A stretch of DNA of 64,000 bases from Amylostereum areolatum (Eukaryota > Basidiomycota > Agaricomycetes > Russulales > Stereaceae): the NCBI GenBank assembly GCA_012932865.1, contig SAXG01000037.1, positions 248,001 through 312,000 on the forward strand, written 5' to 3'. Below are positions 53,733 through 64,000 of this stretch, piece after piece. Under the pieces are notes generated by a model. It had not been told where the DNA came from and did not search any database. It saw only the letters and a list, made by a program, of their open reading frames with translations. Position 1 is the stretch's first letter; each line of letters starts with the position of its first letter. Position numbers and translations under genes: made by a program.

Positions 53733-54739
53733 CAGACTCCTACCCATCAACTCTACTCACGGGTTCCGGCCCCCCACACCCGACTAACCCACCTCCACAG
53801 CTCGTAGAGCGACTGGCACATAACGTCCTGACAAAGCAAGGACCCCGTGGAACCCCTCCCGCCATTCCACCCAATTCGGACGGTCAGCGCGCCTTCCGAG
53901 ATGCCGGAACGGGTCGTGCCTTCTCGCGAGTTGCTCCCTCTCGCCGCTCGTGTGTAGCCTCGCGCGTAGCAGAGCGAGTTTTCGTATGTGCTCTCCCTTA
54001 CGCACTGCCTTGAGTGTATTATATATGTAACAGATTGATACAGCACAAAAGAAAAGGCTTGGAGTTTCAGTTGTTCACCCAGTGAGCCAGATGTTTAGCG
54101 GGGGCACTGGGCCATTCATTCCGTGGCCGTTGACGGGGGATGCTGCGCTGCAGCCCTCGCCGTGTTCTTGTGTCGGCGACTCGTTGAGTCGTCGGTGACT
54201 GTGGCGCGGCCGTGTCGACTCGTCCAATCTCGAGTCTCGACCCGGGATGTACATACATTCTCGCGGTCCACCCACTACACCCACCCCGCATTGTGCGCGG
54301 GTATAACGCACGCGGGTCGGATACAATGTCCACCTACATTCCGACTTTCCAAGTGAGGGGTAAGATAGGTAAACTGAATGAGCTACTTGTGAACTGTAGT
54401 ACTATTTGGGGGGAAACAAACCTGGCTACTCAGACTCTTATCATTTTGGAAACATAGTCACAGTATACATAGTTGAATCTAATTGAATAGAAGTACTAGA
54501 ACTCATGATGCCAACGGCACACGCGCGAGCGGCGAGAGGGAGCAACTCGCGAGAAGGCACGACCCGTTCCAGCATCTCGGAAGGCGCGCTGACCGTCCGA
54601 ATTGGAATGGCGGGAGGGGTTCCACGGGGTCCTTGCTTTGTCAGGACGTTATGTGCCAGTCGCTCTACGAGCTGTGGAGGTGGGTTAGTCGGGTGTGGGG
54701 GGCCGGAACCCGTGAGTAGAGTTGATGGGTAGGAGTCTG
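53733..54739. mobile_element. Non-autonomous long-TIR element (Mutator-like), copy 2
   Basis: The element is 1007 bp, in the same orientation as copy 1 and nearly identical to it. The left repeat is 53733-53950 (218 bp) and the right is 54526-54739 (214 bp, with a 4-bp gap relative to the left). It contains the empty hAT target acccacctccacagc. There is no transposase inside. The unrelated 9-bp duplication shows an independent insertion. Confidence 0.9.
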
Positions 54740-54748
54740 CCTACCGTC
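54740..54748. repeat. 9-bp target duplication, right of long-TIR element copy 2
   Basis: The 9-mer cctaccgtc is identical to 53724-53732. Confidence 0.85.
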
Positions 54749-55146
54749 CCACTTTGTCCGGCAACGCTCCAGCACGTGAGGGCCCATCGGTTATATCGTG
54801 TGAGCATGTGAGCCTTCGTCACCACCGACAGCTGTCGCATCCTGTTTCCCCCCTCCATCTCCAGAGCGCGTACCCCTTCCCGCTGGAGCTAATTGTATAT
54901 TCTGATTGAAGTCAAAGTTCACGGGTTCCGTCAAAACACGATGAGGAGTTCAACATTCAATGTCCGCGGACTCCTTCGGCGTGTTCAACAGTTCGGCCCG
55001 ACAAGAGCCACTGCGCCTGCGGGCATGCGATATGGGGCTGGGCTCGATACCATCCTCGACCTCAGGCCTCAAGGACTCAACGTCAACTCGAGTGCATCGC
55101 ACCGTTGTTGCTGTGCGGTGCGGCTGTGCCCACTACTTGGGCACGT

Positions 55147-55205
55147 CGTGGTGACATCATCGACCCACGCGTTTTCGAAACGCGTGGGTCGATGACGTCA
55201 CCACG
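55147..55205. repeat. Hairpin, 25-bp arms
   Basis: The arms cgtggtgacatcatcgaccc... and their inverse flank a 9-base ttttcgaaa loop, with one mismatch in 25. It is too AT-poor and not followed by a T run, so it is not a typical terminator. It may be the tip of a foldback element. Confidence 0.85.
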
Positions 55206-55796
55206 GCGTGCCATACTACAGGACGACCATCTCCCATACTTACTGTATTTATAAGGTCAGCGGAGACTAGCGGCGAGCGGGCCGGCGCCTTCGAACATCG
55301 GTACGTCCCAAAATTTCCTTCTGAGCTACTTCTGTTACGTTGTCGCTTTCTCTTACTGACGGTTTCAGATTCACGATTTTTCTTACTTACTTTATGTGGT
55401 CCCCTTCAACTAAAAGCTCCAAGCTTACATGGGATGTGTAGGCCACGGGTCCGTAAATGCATGTACATACTCCCCCCCCCAATTGATTAAGTCAGTCGTA
55501 TGTACGCGCGAAAGGAGCTTGAAAGGCGTGCGAAAGGAACTTTGTACATACTTAGCTGCATGGTTACATCAGCGCGGTGGCTGCTGCCAGCTGGCAATCA
55601 AACGTCAGTGCGTCTACTTTGTATCCTTCAACAATCTCCTCAGGCTCCCTCCCGGCCCCTCATATCGCCATGCAAGCTATTCACATTCCCACCTTCTTGT
55701 TGTATCCAGCAGATCAAGAAAGCTACGTGCTTTTTGTGCACACACCAGGCAAAGTGGGCGCGATGGGGCTTTGGCCCAAACAAACCCAAATAGTGT

Positions 55797-55926
55797 GCTC
55801 GTTGAGCGCGGTGAGCGCGACGCTGCCCGCGCGTGGCTCAGCCAATCACAAACAAGGGGGAAACTGGGTTTCCCTTCGTCTGTGATTGGCTGAGCCACGC
55901 GCGTCGTTCGCGCCGCGCTCGACGAG
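55797..55926. repeat. 130-bp foldback, possible MITE
   Basis: A perfect 22-bp inner arm (gcgcgtggctcagccaatca plus two bases at 55829-55850, inverse at 55881-55902) is nested in outer arms starting gctcgttgagcgcgg. A small gggaaac/gtttccc hairpin sits in the centre. It looks like a palindromic miniature element. Confidence 0.8.
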
Positions 55927-56545
55927 CCCTTCGCATGACCATTCCACTCCCTCCTTGTCTAGCTCGACACTCGCCACAACAAAGCCACCACCGCAAAACT
56001 GTCATTCATTTTCAATGCACCAACTCTTCAACTCGCTTTCACCATTAATCAGGCTACATCGCCGTTTGCTCACTTCTCGACTCTCATATGTTTCCACTAA
56101 TTGCGTATAATCTCCAGCTCTTCTGGTCCATCTTTCCGAGGACACACGTCCAGATGGCTTGCACACCATCCTCGCTAACTCAATATCTCGTCTGTCTACT
56201 TCTTGGTTACATTGAACCCAACCACAAGCGAACATAACGATCACTGGTGTTATGGTGACGAGAGCACTGGAGGGCACACCGCAACATTTGGCTGTAAGGA
56301 CGTTCTCCTTTAGACGGCGGGACTGGGGATTGGTGGGACCGAAGTGGCGATACTTAGTGAGTGACCACCGTCGTCTCTCTGCCGCACCGTGACCTCACTG
56401 ACCCGTATTACCTTTAGGATTTCTATCCTACCATATGTACCTTACTGAACTGATGTGCAGTGATGCGCCCCTGGTCTCCACCAGCCTGTACGTAGCAAGA
56501 GACTCAAATATAATTTGCTAAGAGGAACTTTGGGAAGCACGCAAA

Positions 56546-56646
56546 GGAACTTTACAGGAACTTTCAGGTTACTTTCAGGTTACTTTTGAGTCGCTTTCAA
56601 GTCACTTTCAACTCGCTTTCAAGTCACTTTAAGGTCACTTTCAACT
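56546..56646. repeat. Degenerate ~10-bp tandem repeat upstream of the transposase gene
   Basis: About ten units of the type actttcaggt / ctttcaagtc lie in a row, ending about 180 bp before the ATG at 56827. They may be element subterminal repeats or promoter sites. Confidence 0.75.
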
Positions 56647-56826
56647 AACCTTGGCTTGCACAGTCTCGGAAACCAACTCTTTCGAATGCCGCGGCAGAGG
56701 GTCCGGCACCGATTTGCTTCCGTCGACGTCGGGTACATCCCTCTGGAACGACCTCATTTTTCCTCCTCTCTCCACGACAACTTATGCTCACCTAATCCCT
56801 TTACACTCTACGTCTCACAGCACCTA

Positions 56827-59800
56827 ATGTTGTCCTTCTTTCGAAAGATCTTCGAGTGGACAGGGATTATCGGCACACCAGATCCTCCAGAGAACAGTCT
56901 CGACTTAAATGCTGTCGCCGGGAATATACTGTCTGGAAGTGAGTGCTTGTCCTGTTCAATTGTCGACATCTTTTGACATGTTGGTGCACAGAAGCCAATC
57001 TCGACGCACTCTCCCCAGAGTTGCGATTAATATTACTTAGCACATTGCTTAATCCCCTGTCGTCATCGCCTCCTATCCAGATGCCATTGGCTACCTCTCA
57101 GACTAAACCTTCACATCTTGGTCAAGGGAGCAGCCCGCTTCCAGATCAACTTGTTCAACTGGCATCCCTGCTTCAAGATATTCAGGCAGGACTCACCACA
57201 GTGGGACCAGTAGGACAGATGGTGCGTATACTGTCCGTTAGGATTGTTGGTAGAAATTGATGACTTGTACCTCACTAGGTTCTTCCACCAGCGAGTTCTA
57301 CGGTGATGGATATTCAACCTAGGCTGCCTGCCAGTAACGGCGCCTTGTCCACGCCGTCGCATATTGTTTTACCTTCCACGTCGCCAGTGACAACCCCTCA
57401 ACAATGCAATACAAGTGATAAGATAGTGCTAACTGCCAATGACACGGACGACCAGGCTCTTATCTATGTTGTCAATAATCTCAAAGACCGTGACGGTAAG
57501 ACTATGTTGCACAGACATCCAATCCCAGAGACTGATGGATATATCAACAGCCCTGGAATGGCCTGATGGAGAACAGATCCGCGAGGTTCCGGCCCACTTC
57601 AATGGTGTTCATTCTTCAGGGCCTGGCAAGCGACCTGCATGGAGGTATTCCCATTGGGTCTGGGACAATGGTGGTCCGCGTCCTGACCCCTCCGATGGAA
57701 ATATAAGAAAATCCAAGGATGAATGCTACGGCGTCTTGATCTGCAACAACCCCAACTGCAATAGGCTGGTGCGCCCAAACACCAAGTTTCACCCACGCCA
57801 GCAAACAACCAAGCCCTGTGGTTCGAAAATCTGTGATTGGACCAGTCTCACCCATCACACATGCGCCGCCCATGCCTTTTACGAGGTGCGCCATCGTCAA
57901 GACGGCTCGCAGGTTGCTATCTGGGAACATCGTGGAATGCATACCCATGCTCGACCTCCTATCCGCGGCCGTGACTCATCACCATTCCACCTAATCGAAC
58001 TTGATTGTATCGTCAAAGAAAACCCCAGTGCCTCTGCCTTTCAACTACGCACTGGCATCCGAGGCTCCAAACCTACCCCCAAGATCAATCCTGGGTTTGC
58101 ATCGACAACAGCGAACCGATATCAAATCCAGCAAAGTCAAAGGCGTCTTGGGCTAGCTTCCTCAGGAGATAACCGGCGAGATGCCTTGGACACCCTGACC
58201 ATGTTCTCTGGACTACAAGATGTCCTTGGAGAAGAGTTTCTCGTTGACACGGCCAATGATTTCTCAACATTTTTGCTCCAAAATCAATTCATGCGTGACA
58301 CGCTGACCGAAGCCATACATGCCTGGATCTCAGACCCAGATGGCACTGGACCTGGGGCAGGACGTCGAGGGATGGTGACTGATAGTGATCACAGCTTTTT
58401 TCACACAGGAAAACTCCTTGGGACCTGCATCTTCAGTGCACGTACCAATAGCTGGTGTCCGGTCCTCTATAGCTGGCTCGGATCTTTGACGGCTGACAAT
58501 CATGTTCGGCACTATGAGTTACTTTTTGAAGCTGTCGTCCATGCAGCAGGTGATCGGTTTGAGCCCAAACTGCTTGCGTTGGTTCGTGTACTACACTGAT
58601 TCTCCAAATTAACACATCACTCATAAGTACCTGTCTTGATACAGACTATGGACTTTTCTGCATCGCAGATGTCTGGCGCGCAGACTGCATTTGTCAAGAC
58701 AATGATCAAGAAGATTCCTGGATGGGAGAAGCTTACCCACAGTACGCAGGAAACTGAACGCCAGGCATCCGTCAAATTTGCGAACGAACACCAAATTGGA
58801 TGTCGGTTTCACTGGCGTGATCATGCAAATCGCGCTGCAAAAAACATATCTGCCAATAATCGGCCTACCTTTTCCCATCTTATAGATGTAATTGGCGGCA
58901 AATCAACCACCACCGAGGAGTTCAACCAGGCCATCATCAAGATTTGTGGCCTCTCCCCAGAGCTTGACTCTTGGTTTGACTGGTGGCTTCGTCCTCGCAT
59001 CGCACAGATGATTTTCCCTGCCTGTGCGCAAGGTGACAAGTCTCTCAGAGATCAAGTATCCAAGACTTCTAATCCAATCGAGAGCCAACACTCGCTTCTT
59101 CATCGAGCGACGGGAAAGGAGCACCAAGGACGTGAGGCTATTGAGTCTCTACATCAGTATGTTAAGTTGCTAGAACGTGCGCGTGATGCAATCCAGGGTA
59201 GAGTTCTTAAGCTATTTCTTACTGCAAAACACTGATCTGATATTACAGGAGGTCACATAAATGCACCTTCTATGCGCGAGCCTACGAGGCGATTGGGCAC
59301 CAAACGTGTTCACTATTCGGAACCAAACAATGGACGTGCGCCTGACACACCGGCAACCCTCCGTCAAGCAGATTTAAAGAAGAAGAAGTTGCAATCGTCT
59401 GCTACTAACCAGAATACTGTTCATAATGGTATGAATATCTCCGCGATCAAGGTGTCGCAGTGTACTAACCGATATGTCTATCATCGTTAGGAAAGACTGT
59501 TACACGCAAGACTACACAGGCTAGCGTGGCTTCTAACCGTGATCTTTATGGTTATGTTTGGGCCAACAATTCGTGCTACGTCGATGCACCTATGGAAGCT
59601 TTGTTTCAGGTCTTTCAGTCTTGGCCTCTGGAGCGTCAGACATTGGTGATTTCTCAATTCACTAAGGGGTCAGTGGTTCAACGTGTCCTTGTTCACTTTC
59701 AAGATCGAGTCAAGTGGATCAAAGCCAGAGGCCGACCATGGAATAGAGCTGATATAGGACCAGAGAAGCTGCAAGAGGGCGCATCCCTTATTCTCTCAGC

Positions 59801-61710
59801 AATTACGGAAGTTTGGAAGATCCAGCAGCCTGGAGAGTTTGGTGATGCCAGACAATGGGTTGTGCGCGCCTTCCGTGTTGGTCTTTATACTCATTGCTAT
59901 CAGGTTTATATGTAGACTCATCTCTATCTTTGACAGGAGGTCAACCATGAACCTGTTGAGCGCATATTTGGTCTTCAGTACCTACTGCAATACAGCTGTC
60001 CAGATGGACATGTCACGATATCTAGTCCAGTTCTGGAGCATCCAAACATCCAAACATATATAAATGGAGAGGATATCAACACCGCCCACGCCCTCAATGC
60101 AGAGAAGGTTACTTTGAGCACTATTTTATCTAGTCTGGTCCCTCGTGTCCGTGGCCAATGTGTACTACATACACGTCCACCAAGCTCCTGTGGAACATGT
60201 TCCAAGCTAGCTCATCTTCAAGCGATCCGCACCTTGTGGCCTGAAGCCCTCCAGATTTACTCAGCCGATACACATTCACATTCAGAGGCTACGCTACCAT
60301 CAGAAACACATCTAGCAATTCATCCCAGCTCGGAACTTGCAATCCAGTCCAGTGAAAGCGCAACTTCAGTTTCCTACTCTCTCATCGCCATTGTCCGATT
60401 TATCAATGGCAATCATTTCGTCACCTTGGTTCACCGTGGGGATGTAACTATGCGCTACGACGATATGGCAAATGGTGGAAAGTTGAGCAAAATCAGTCTC
60501 CATGGCTCTCCACTGCAATGGCATCAAGAAAATCATCTATTATTGTATTCTCGAACATCATCAGAAAATGTGCGTACACTTTCTCCGTCCATTCCGAGTC
60601 CAGTATCATGGTCCTTAATGATCGTCTTGTAGGAGACTATTCAACAAGCCTCTGATCTTCAGAGGCTGCATCCTCAAATTGACATTATAGAACCTCTCAT
60701 TGACATGGTTGAAAGTGAGCATGACGCTCAGTTGCAAGAGGGACTTCATACTTCAGTTTTAGCATACAACGAGGAACAGCTTCAACTTGCGATCAAACAT
60801 AAGGTTGTGAAGTCCAATACTGATCCGGCTGCTCCGTCTCTCTCTCCTCATCAAGATCAGGGTCTGGATAAAGAACTTGACGGGTTTTTCGAAAAGCAGG
60901 TGTCAGATAGCGGCGATCAGGTTCAAGTTAGACCTTTCTCAGAGTCACCCCCTAATTCAACACGGAAAACCCCAGACATCATCTATAGTGCTCTCTCTCA
61001 AGTCTTGCAATGCGCTGGGTGTCTCCAGGAGAAACCCAAATATTATGCTCATACCTCAGAAGACTTGCTCACTTGCGTCCAATGCGACAAGCTCTCTCAT
61101 GCTGCTTGTATCCGAATTCAATTTAGTACTTCAAAGGTGTCTACTCCTTGGATTTGTCCGTACTGCTGCAACATCAAACTCTGGGATTCATCATAGTGCG
61201 TACTAAATTTCTCCGAGTCTCGTAATCACTATGCACCTGCTTACGTTTCTGATAGTGAAGATGCTTTTGTTCCTTTGCCTATCTATCCAGACGATCCACA
61301 AAGCAAACACCTACCTGCAAAAGTCTTTTTGGTCTCAAAGGGTCAAGCACAAGGCGAGCGAGCTACACTAGAATGGTTCTCAGGCGCAGTTCTCCCAAAC
61401 AAGCCCAGAATTCCCAAGCGCCGCCAAGTGCCAGTCCAAAAATGTGTAGCTTACATTCTTGAAGCATACGATGGGCTGGGAAGTACTAAGGTATGTTCCT
61501 ACTAAATAGCTATACCTATGTCTAACTAATATCATTTAGTTTGGCACTATCAAGGTTCCTCGCTGTCTAGACGAGGAAGCCGCTGATCACGGGTATATCA
61601 ATAAGGAGATCTCTCAAGCGCTTGATGCAGCAGTCCTTCCTGCTATTGAAATCCTCCTTGAACGACAGCCTCATCCTGTTATGAATCTATACACAGTGTG
61701 GCTGAAATGA
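56827..61710 (+). CDS. GCM-zinc/MULE-type transposase fused to USP-like peptidase and PHD finger
   Basis: Exons are 56827-56938, 56992-57221, 57279-57495, 57551-58581, 58645-59197, 59249-59428, 59491-59861, 59937-60569, 60633-61195, 61256-61490 and 61540-61710. All ten introns are GT-AG (49-75 nt) and together give one 1431-residue frame. Residues ~220-323 form a GCM/WRKY-like zinc region with paired Cys and a final WEHRGMHTH. A DDE core is suggested by TDSDHSFF (~464), MDFSASQ (~533) and SNPIESQHS (Glu ~676). Then comes a USP-like peptidase: Cys box GYVWANNSCYVDAPMEALF (Cys ~803) and His box NGNHFVTLVH...YDDMANGG (~1057-1078). A PHD finger follows (C-x2-C at 1236, C-x2-C-x4-H-x2-C, C-x2-C at 1284), then a tail with ATLEWFSGAVLP. 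The start ATG is the least certain point. Confidence 0.82.
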
Positions 61711-62312
61711 CAGGAGGAGAAATGCAAGGAGAATAATCAGCCTCCAAGAAAACCTAGATCAGAAGATTTTGACTCAACATTTCGCAGTCCAATCTTTCCC
61801 GGTGATGAAAGTCTCATGCAACGCACCTTTGTTTCCATCGAGCAGCACCTACGCCAGTCACACATCAATGTTCACATGGTCTAGTCAAACAAGTCTGTCA
61901 GTAACACATATCCCACCAGTCTACTAACCCGATCTTAACACAGGTCCCACAGTGGGCCCATGGGGTCTAATTATACATACGGTCCCACAGGGGGTCACCC
62001 CTACACTTGTGACCTCAGAAACCTGTCAGCCCTCCGACCCTCCGACCCTCCGACCCTCTGACACTTTCCACCTCCAACATAGCCTTATGCCACAATCATA
62101 TCAATCATCATACCCACAGGACCTAATGTAGTCTCTGCATAATACATCTTTATTGAAACTGAGATGGCTATAGTACTGAGGCCTTTTGGGTTAGCTCTGA
62201 TTAGCGTGGGAGATGCCGGAGGCATCAGATAACATATCGAGTTGACTCCCAACATCTTTGCTATCAACATCCACCATCTCCAGTACATCCTGACCATTCT
62301 CAGCTTTAGAAC
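61711..62312. other. Spacer between the MULE-type and KDZ genes
   Basis: No gene was recognised. It holds a cctccgacc-type tandem repeat at about 62031-62059 and repeated ggtcccaca words near 61945 and 61980, which may be element ends. Confidence 0.4.
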
Positions 62313-64000
62313 ATGACAAGGACCACACTCTTCACTTCCTCGCGCATCACACAACATAATGCCAAACGAAACTGGTATGGCACTATGACTTTCAAGAAGG
62401 GGCCAATTCTCGACAAGATCAAAGTCCGTCGCCCGGACAAACTCACAGTCGAGAAACGAGATAACAGTACTCAACACAACTCTCTCACTGATTACACCCC
62501 AAACCTTGACAATGTTGATGACTTTGATGTCGATGCGGATACCAATCCTCACTGGCAACCACCTCCACCTCCACCGCTTTTCCCTCGACGTGCTGGAAAG
62601 GTCAGCGACTATTATTCTGAGTGAATAATCTATTAACTTGATTTCGTCGCAGACACAAAATATGCTCATGAAGGAGTGGAAAGTCCGTCTCCGACTCTTT
62701 ATTGCCGTCATACAGAAGAGGGAAGCTCCGACATCTGTGAAATGCATTGACTGTGGGGATGGAGATGGCAATTGGCGCTGCAAGGACTGTTTCGGATCAC
62801 CCAATGTTTGCTCTGAATGTCTTCAAAAAGAGCACATCCGACACCCCTTCCATCGAGTCCAGCGGTGGACAAGAGGACACTTCAAAGGAGCATGGCTCCA
62901 AGATGTTGGTGTTTTTATTTCTCTGGGTCATGGAGGAAAACCCTGCCCTTTACAGGAACCTCACATGTCAATCTTGTCAAGTAATTTGACTACACCACCT
63001 CTTCTTCCGACACCTCTTCCAGTACCACTTCCGACACAGTGTTCAAGGGCATCCGACACCTCCCCTCATTCCGCTGTCCCTCGATCACTTCGTAACACAG
63101 GTCAATCCCACCTTCCGACACCCTCTCCAGAAGCCACACCCCCTCCTCATTCACCACCCCCAAACACTTCGTCTTTGACACCACCAACGACTCCCACCCA
63201 ACAAAACTCTACTCCGAATCTCGCAGGTACTACATCCCCCGAAGAAGACAATGACTTTGAAGATGATGATACACCATCACCTGCCCCTGATCCGACGGAA
63301 CCTGGTCCCCAGGACTCTCTTGGCAATCCGATGATGGTCCTTGTGCACTCTACAGGTGTTCATCAAATGGGCGTTCATTTCTGTCAATGCGACGGTGCTG
63401 CGAGTGCAGATCTTCAACTACTAGCACTTGGCCTGTATCCTGCTAGCGTCAAAACTCCGAAGACCGCCTTCACATTCTCTGTGTTAGATGATGCCAGTGA
63501 CGAGAACCTGAACTCGAATGTGACCATCGGAGGTTTTTATAACTGCCTCAAAGTCAAGACCTCAAGGGTGTCACCTAGCACAGTTCCGGTATGGTGGTCG
63601 GACTTTCCGTATATCAGAAGACTAACCATGTTCACAAGGCACGCCATGTCGAACTGGGCCGTGTCAATCGTCAATACCGACACATCACATTGCTCAGACG
63701 CTTTGGTGCTTGGAATACAACCAAGTCGCTCCAACCAGGTCAACTTAGTTTGTTTTGTGTTGCATGTCCACAGCCTGGTATCAACTTGACGCCTGATTGG
63801 AAAAGTGATCCCGAGACGTCAGAGTTTCTATACACCATTTTCCAAACTCAACCTCATGTCCTGGTTACAGGTGCAAGTACACTGCCAGTGTCGTTCTCGA
63901 TGGAAACTACAGCGCACAGCACCTCAGCTCCGCTACCCCTGCACAGCGTGAGGTTCGCCTTGGGCATGGAACAGGTTATTTTGTACCGGAGGCACGATAC
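62313..64000 (+). CDS. KDZ family transposase with CxC2 cysteine cluster, cut by window end
   Basis: Exons are 62313-62600, 62653-63588, 63639-63823 and 63871 to beyond 64000; introns are 47-52 nt and in frame. The N-terminus ends exon 1 with PPPPPPLFPRRAGK, a common KDZ lead-in. A CxC2-type cluster follows (CIDCGDGDGNWRCKDCFG, VCSECLQKEH, HPFHRVQRW, FISLGHGGKPCP). Then a Pro/Ser/Thr linker, and the KDZ core start: LVHSTGVHQMGVHFCQCDG, LGLYPASVKTPKTAFTFSVL, CVACPQPGIN and VVLDGNYSAQHL, where the Asp is the expected catalytic one. The remainder lies outside the window. KDZ elements are fungal DNA transposons known from basidiomycetes, sometimes linked with TET/JBP genes; none is seen here. Confidence 0.88.

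Larger units (their letters stand above)
54749..56545. other. Non-coding stretch with two foldbacks
   Basis: No gene was recognised. Two strong inverted repeats lie here (55147-55205 and 55797-55926), listed separately. A run of C at 55475-55481 and several ggaacttt words near 55530 are also present; similar words recur just upstream of the transposase gene. Confidence 0.4.

Noticed and set aside
62085..62804. 239-residue minus-strand open frame
   Set aside because: It lies antisense to KDZ exons 1 and 2 and has no recognisable product.
1..64000. CRISPR array, rRNA operon or bacterial operon
   Set aside because: No spaced direct repeats of the right kind and no rRNA signatures; the spliced genes are fungal.

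Overview
The window is nuclear DNA of a filamentous basidiomycete, most likely an Agaricomycete. Genes have many short introns (about 47-80 nt, nearly all GT-AG). The transposon set is typical of that group: Tad-like LINEs, a Plavaka/CACTA-type element, a hAT, a MULE-like DDE transposase and a KDZ transposase with a CxC2 cysteine cluster. No bacterial operon, CRISPR array, rRNA or tRNA was recognised. All gene models were assembled by hand; intact models keep phase across every junction.

Layout. 238-6092 and 8565-14373 hold two nearly full-length minus-strand LINEs, each with ORF1 and ORF2 overlapping as ATGA and each flanked by a 16-bp target duplication containing CACGTG. A small two-exon gene lies between them. 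15.8-18.3 kb holds a divergent host pair: an acidic low-complexity protein and an HtrL/YibB-like glycosyltransferase candidate. 18730-25933 is a probable 7.2-kb CACTA/Plavaka element (CACTA ends, 3-bp duplication GCG) with an intact seven-exon transposase and a divergent accessory gene. 26-29 kb holds a low-complexity gene and a cyclin-like gene.

30.9-48.7 kb holds five paralogues of one gene family. They are small proteins with a signal peptide and a very hydrophobic C-terminus. All have four exons, intron phases 1-0-2 and an 83-nt third exon, and fall into two subfamilies. I know of no described function. The array is interrupted by a 1-kb long-TIR element that itself carries an intact hAT transposon. 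A second copy of the 1-kb element, without the hAT, sits at 53.7-54.7 kb and confirms the insertion point. An F-box-like gene, a seven-helix membrane protein and an unrecognised gene with an apparent single-base frameshift lie at 44.8-52.9 kb.

55-64 kb is transposon territory again. It contains two foldback sequences, a tandem repeat, an eleven-exon gene joining a GCM-type zinc domain, a DDE transposase, a USP-like cysteine peptidase and a PHD finger in one 1431-residue protein, and the start of a KDZ transposase cut by the window end.

The strongest leads are the five-member hydrophobic secreted family and the transposase-peptidase-PHD fusion. The nested insertions give a clear order of events: long-TIR element first, hAT second.
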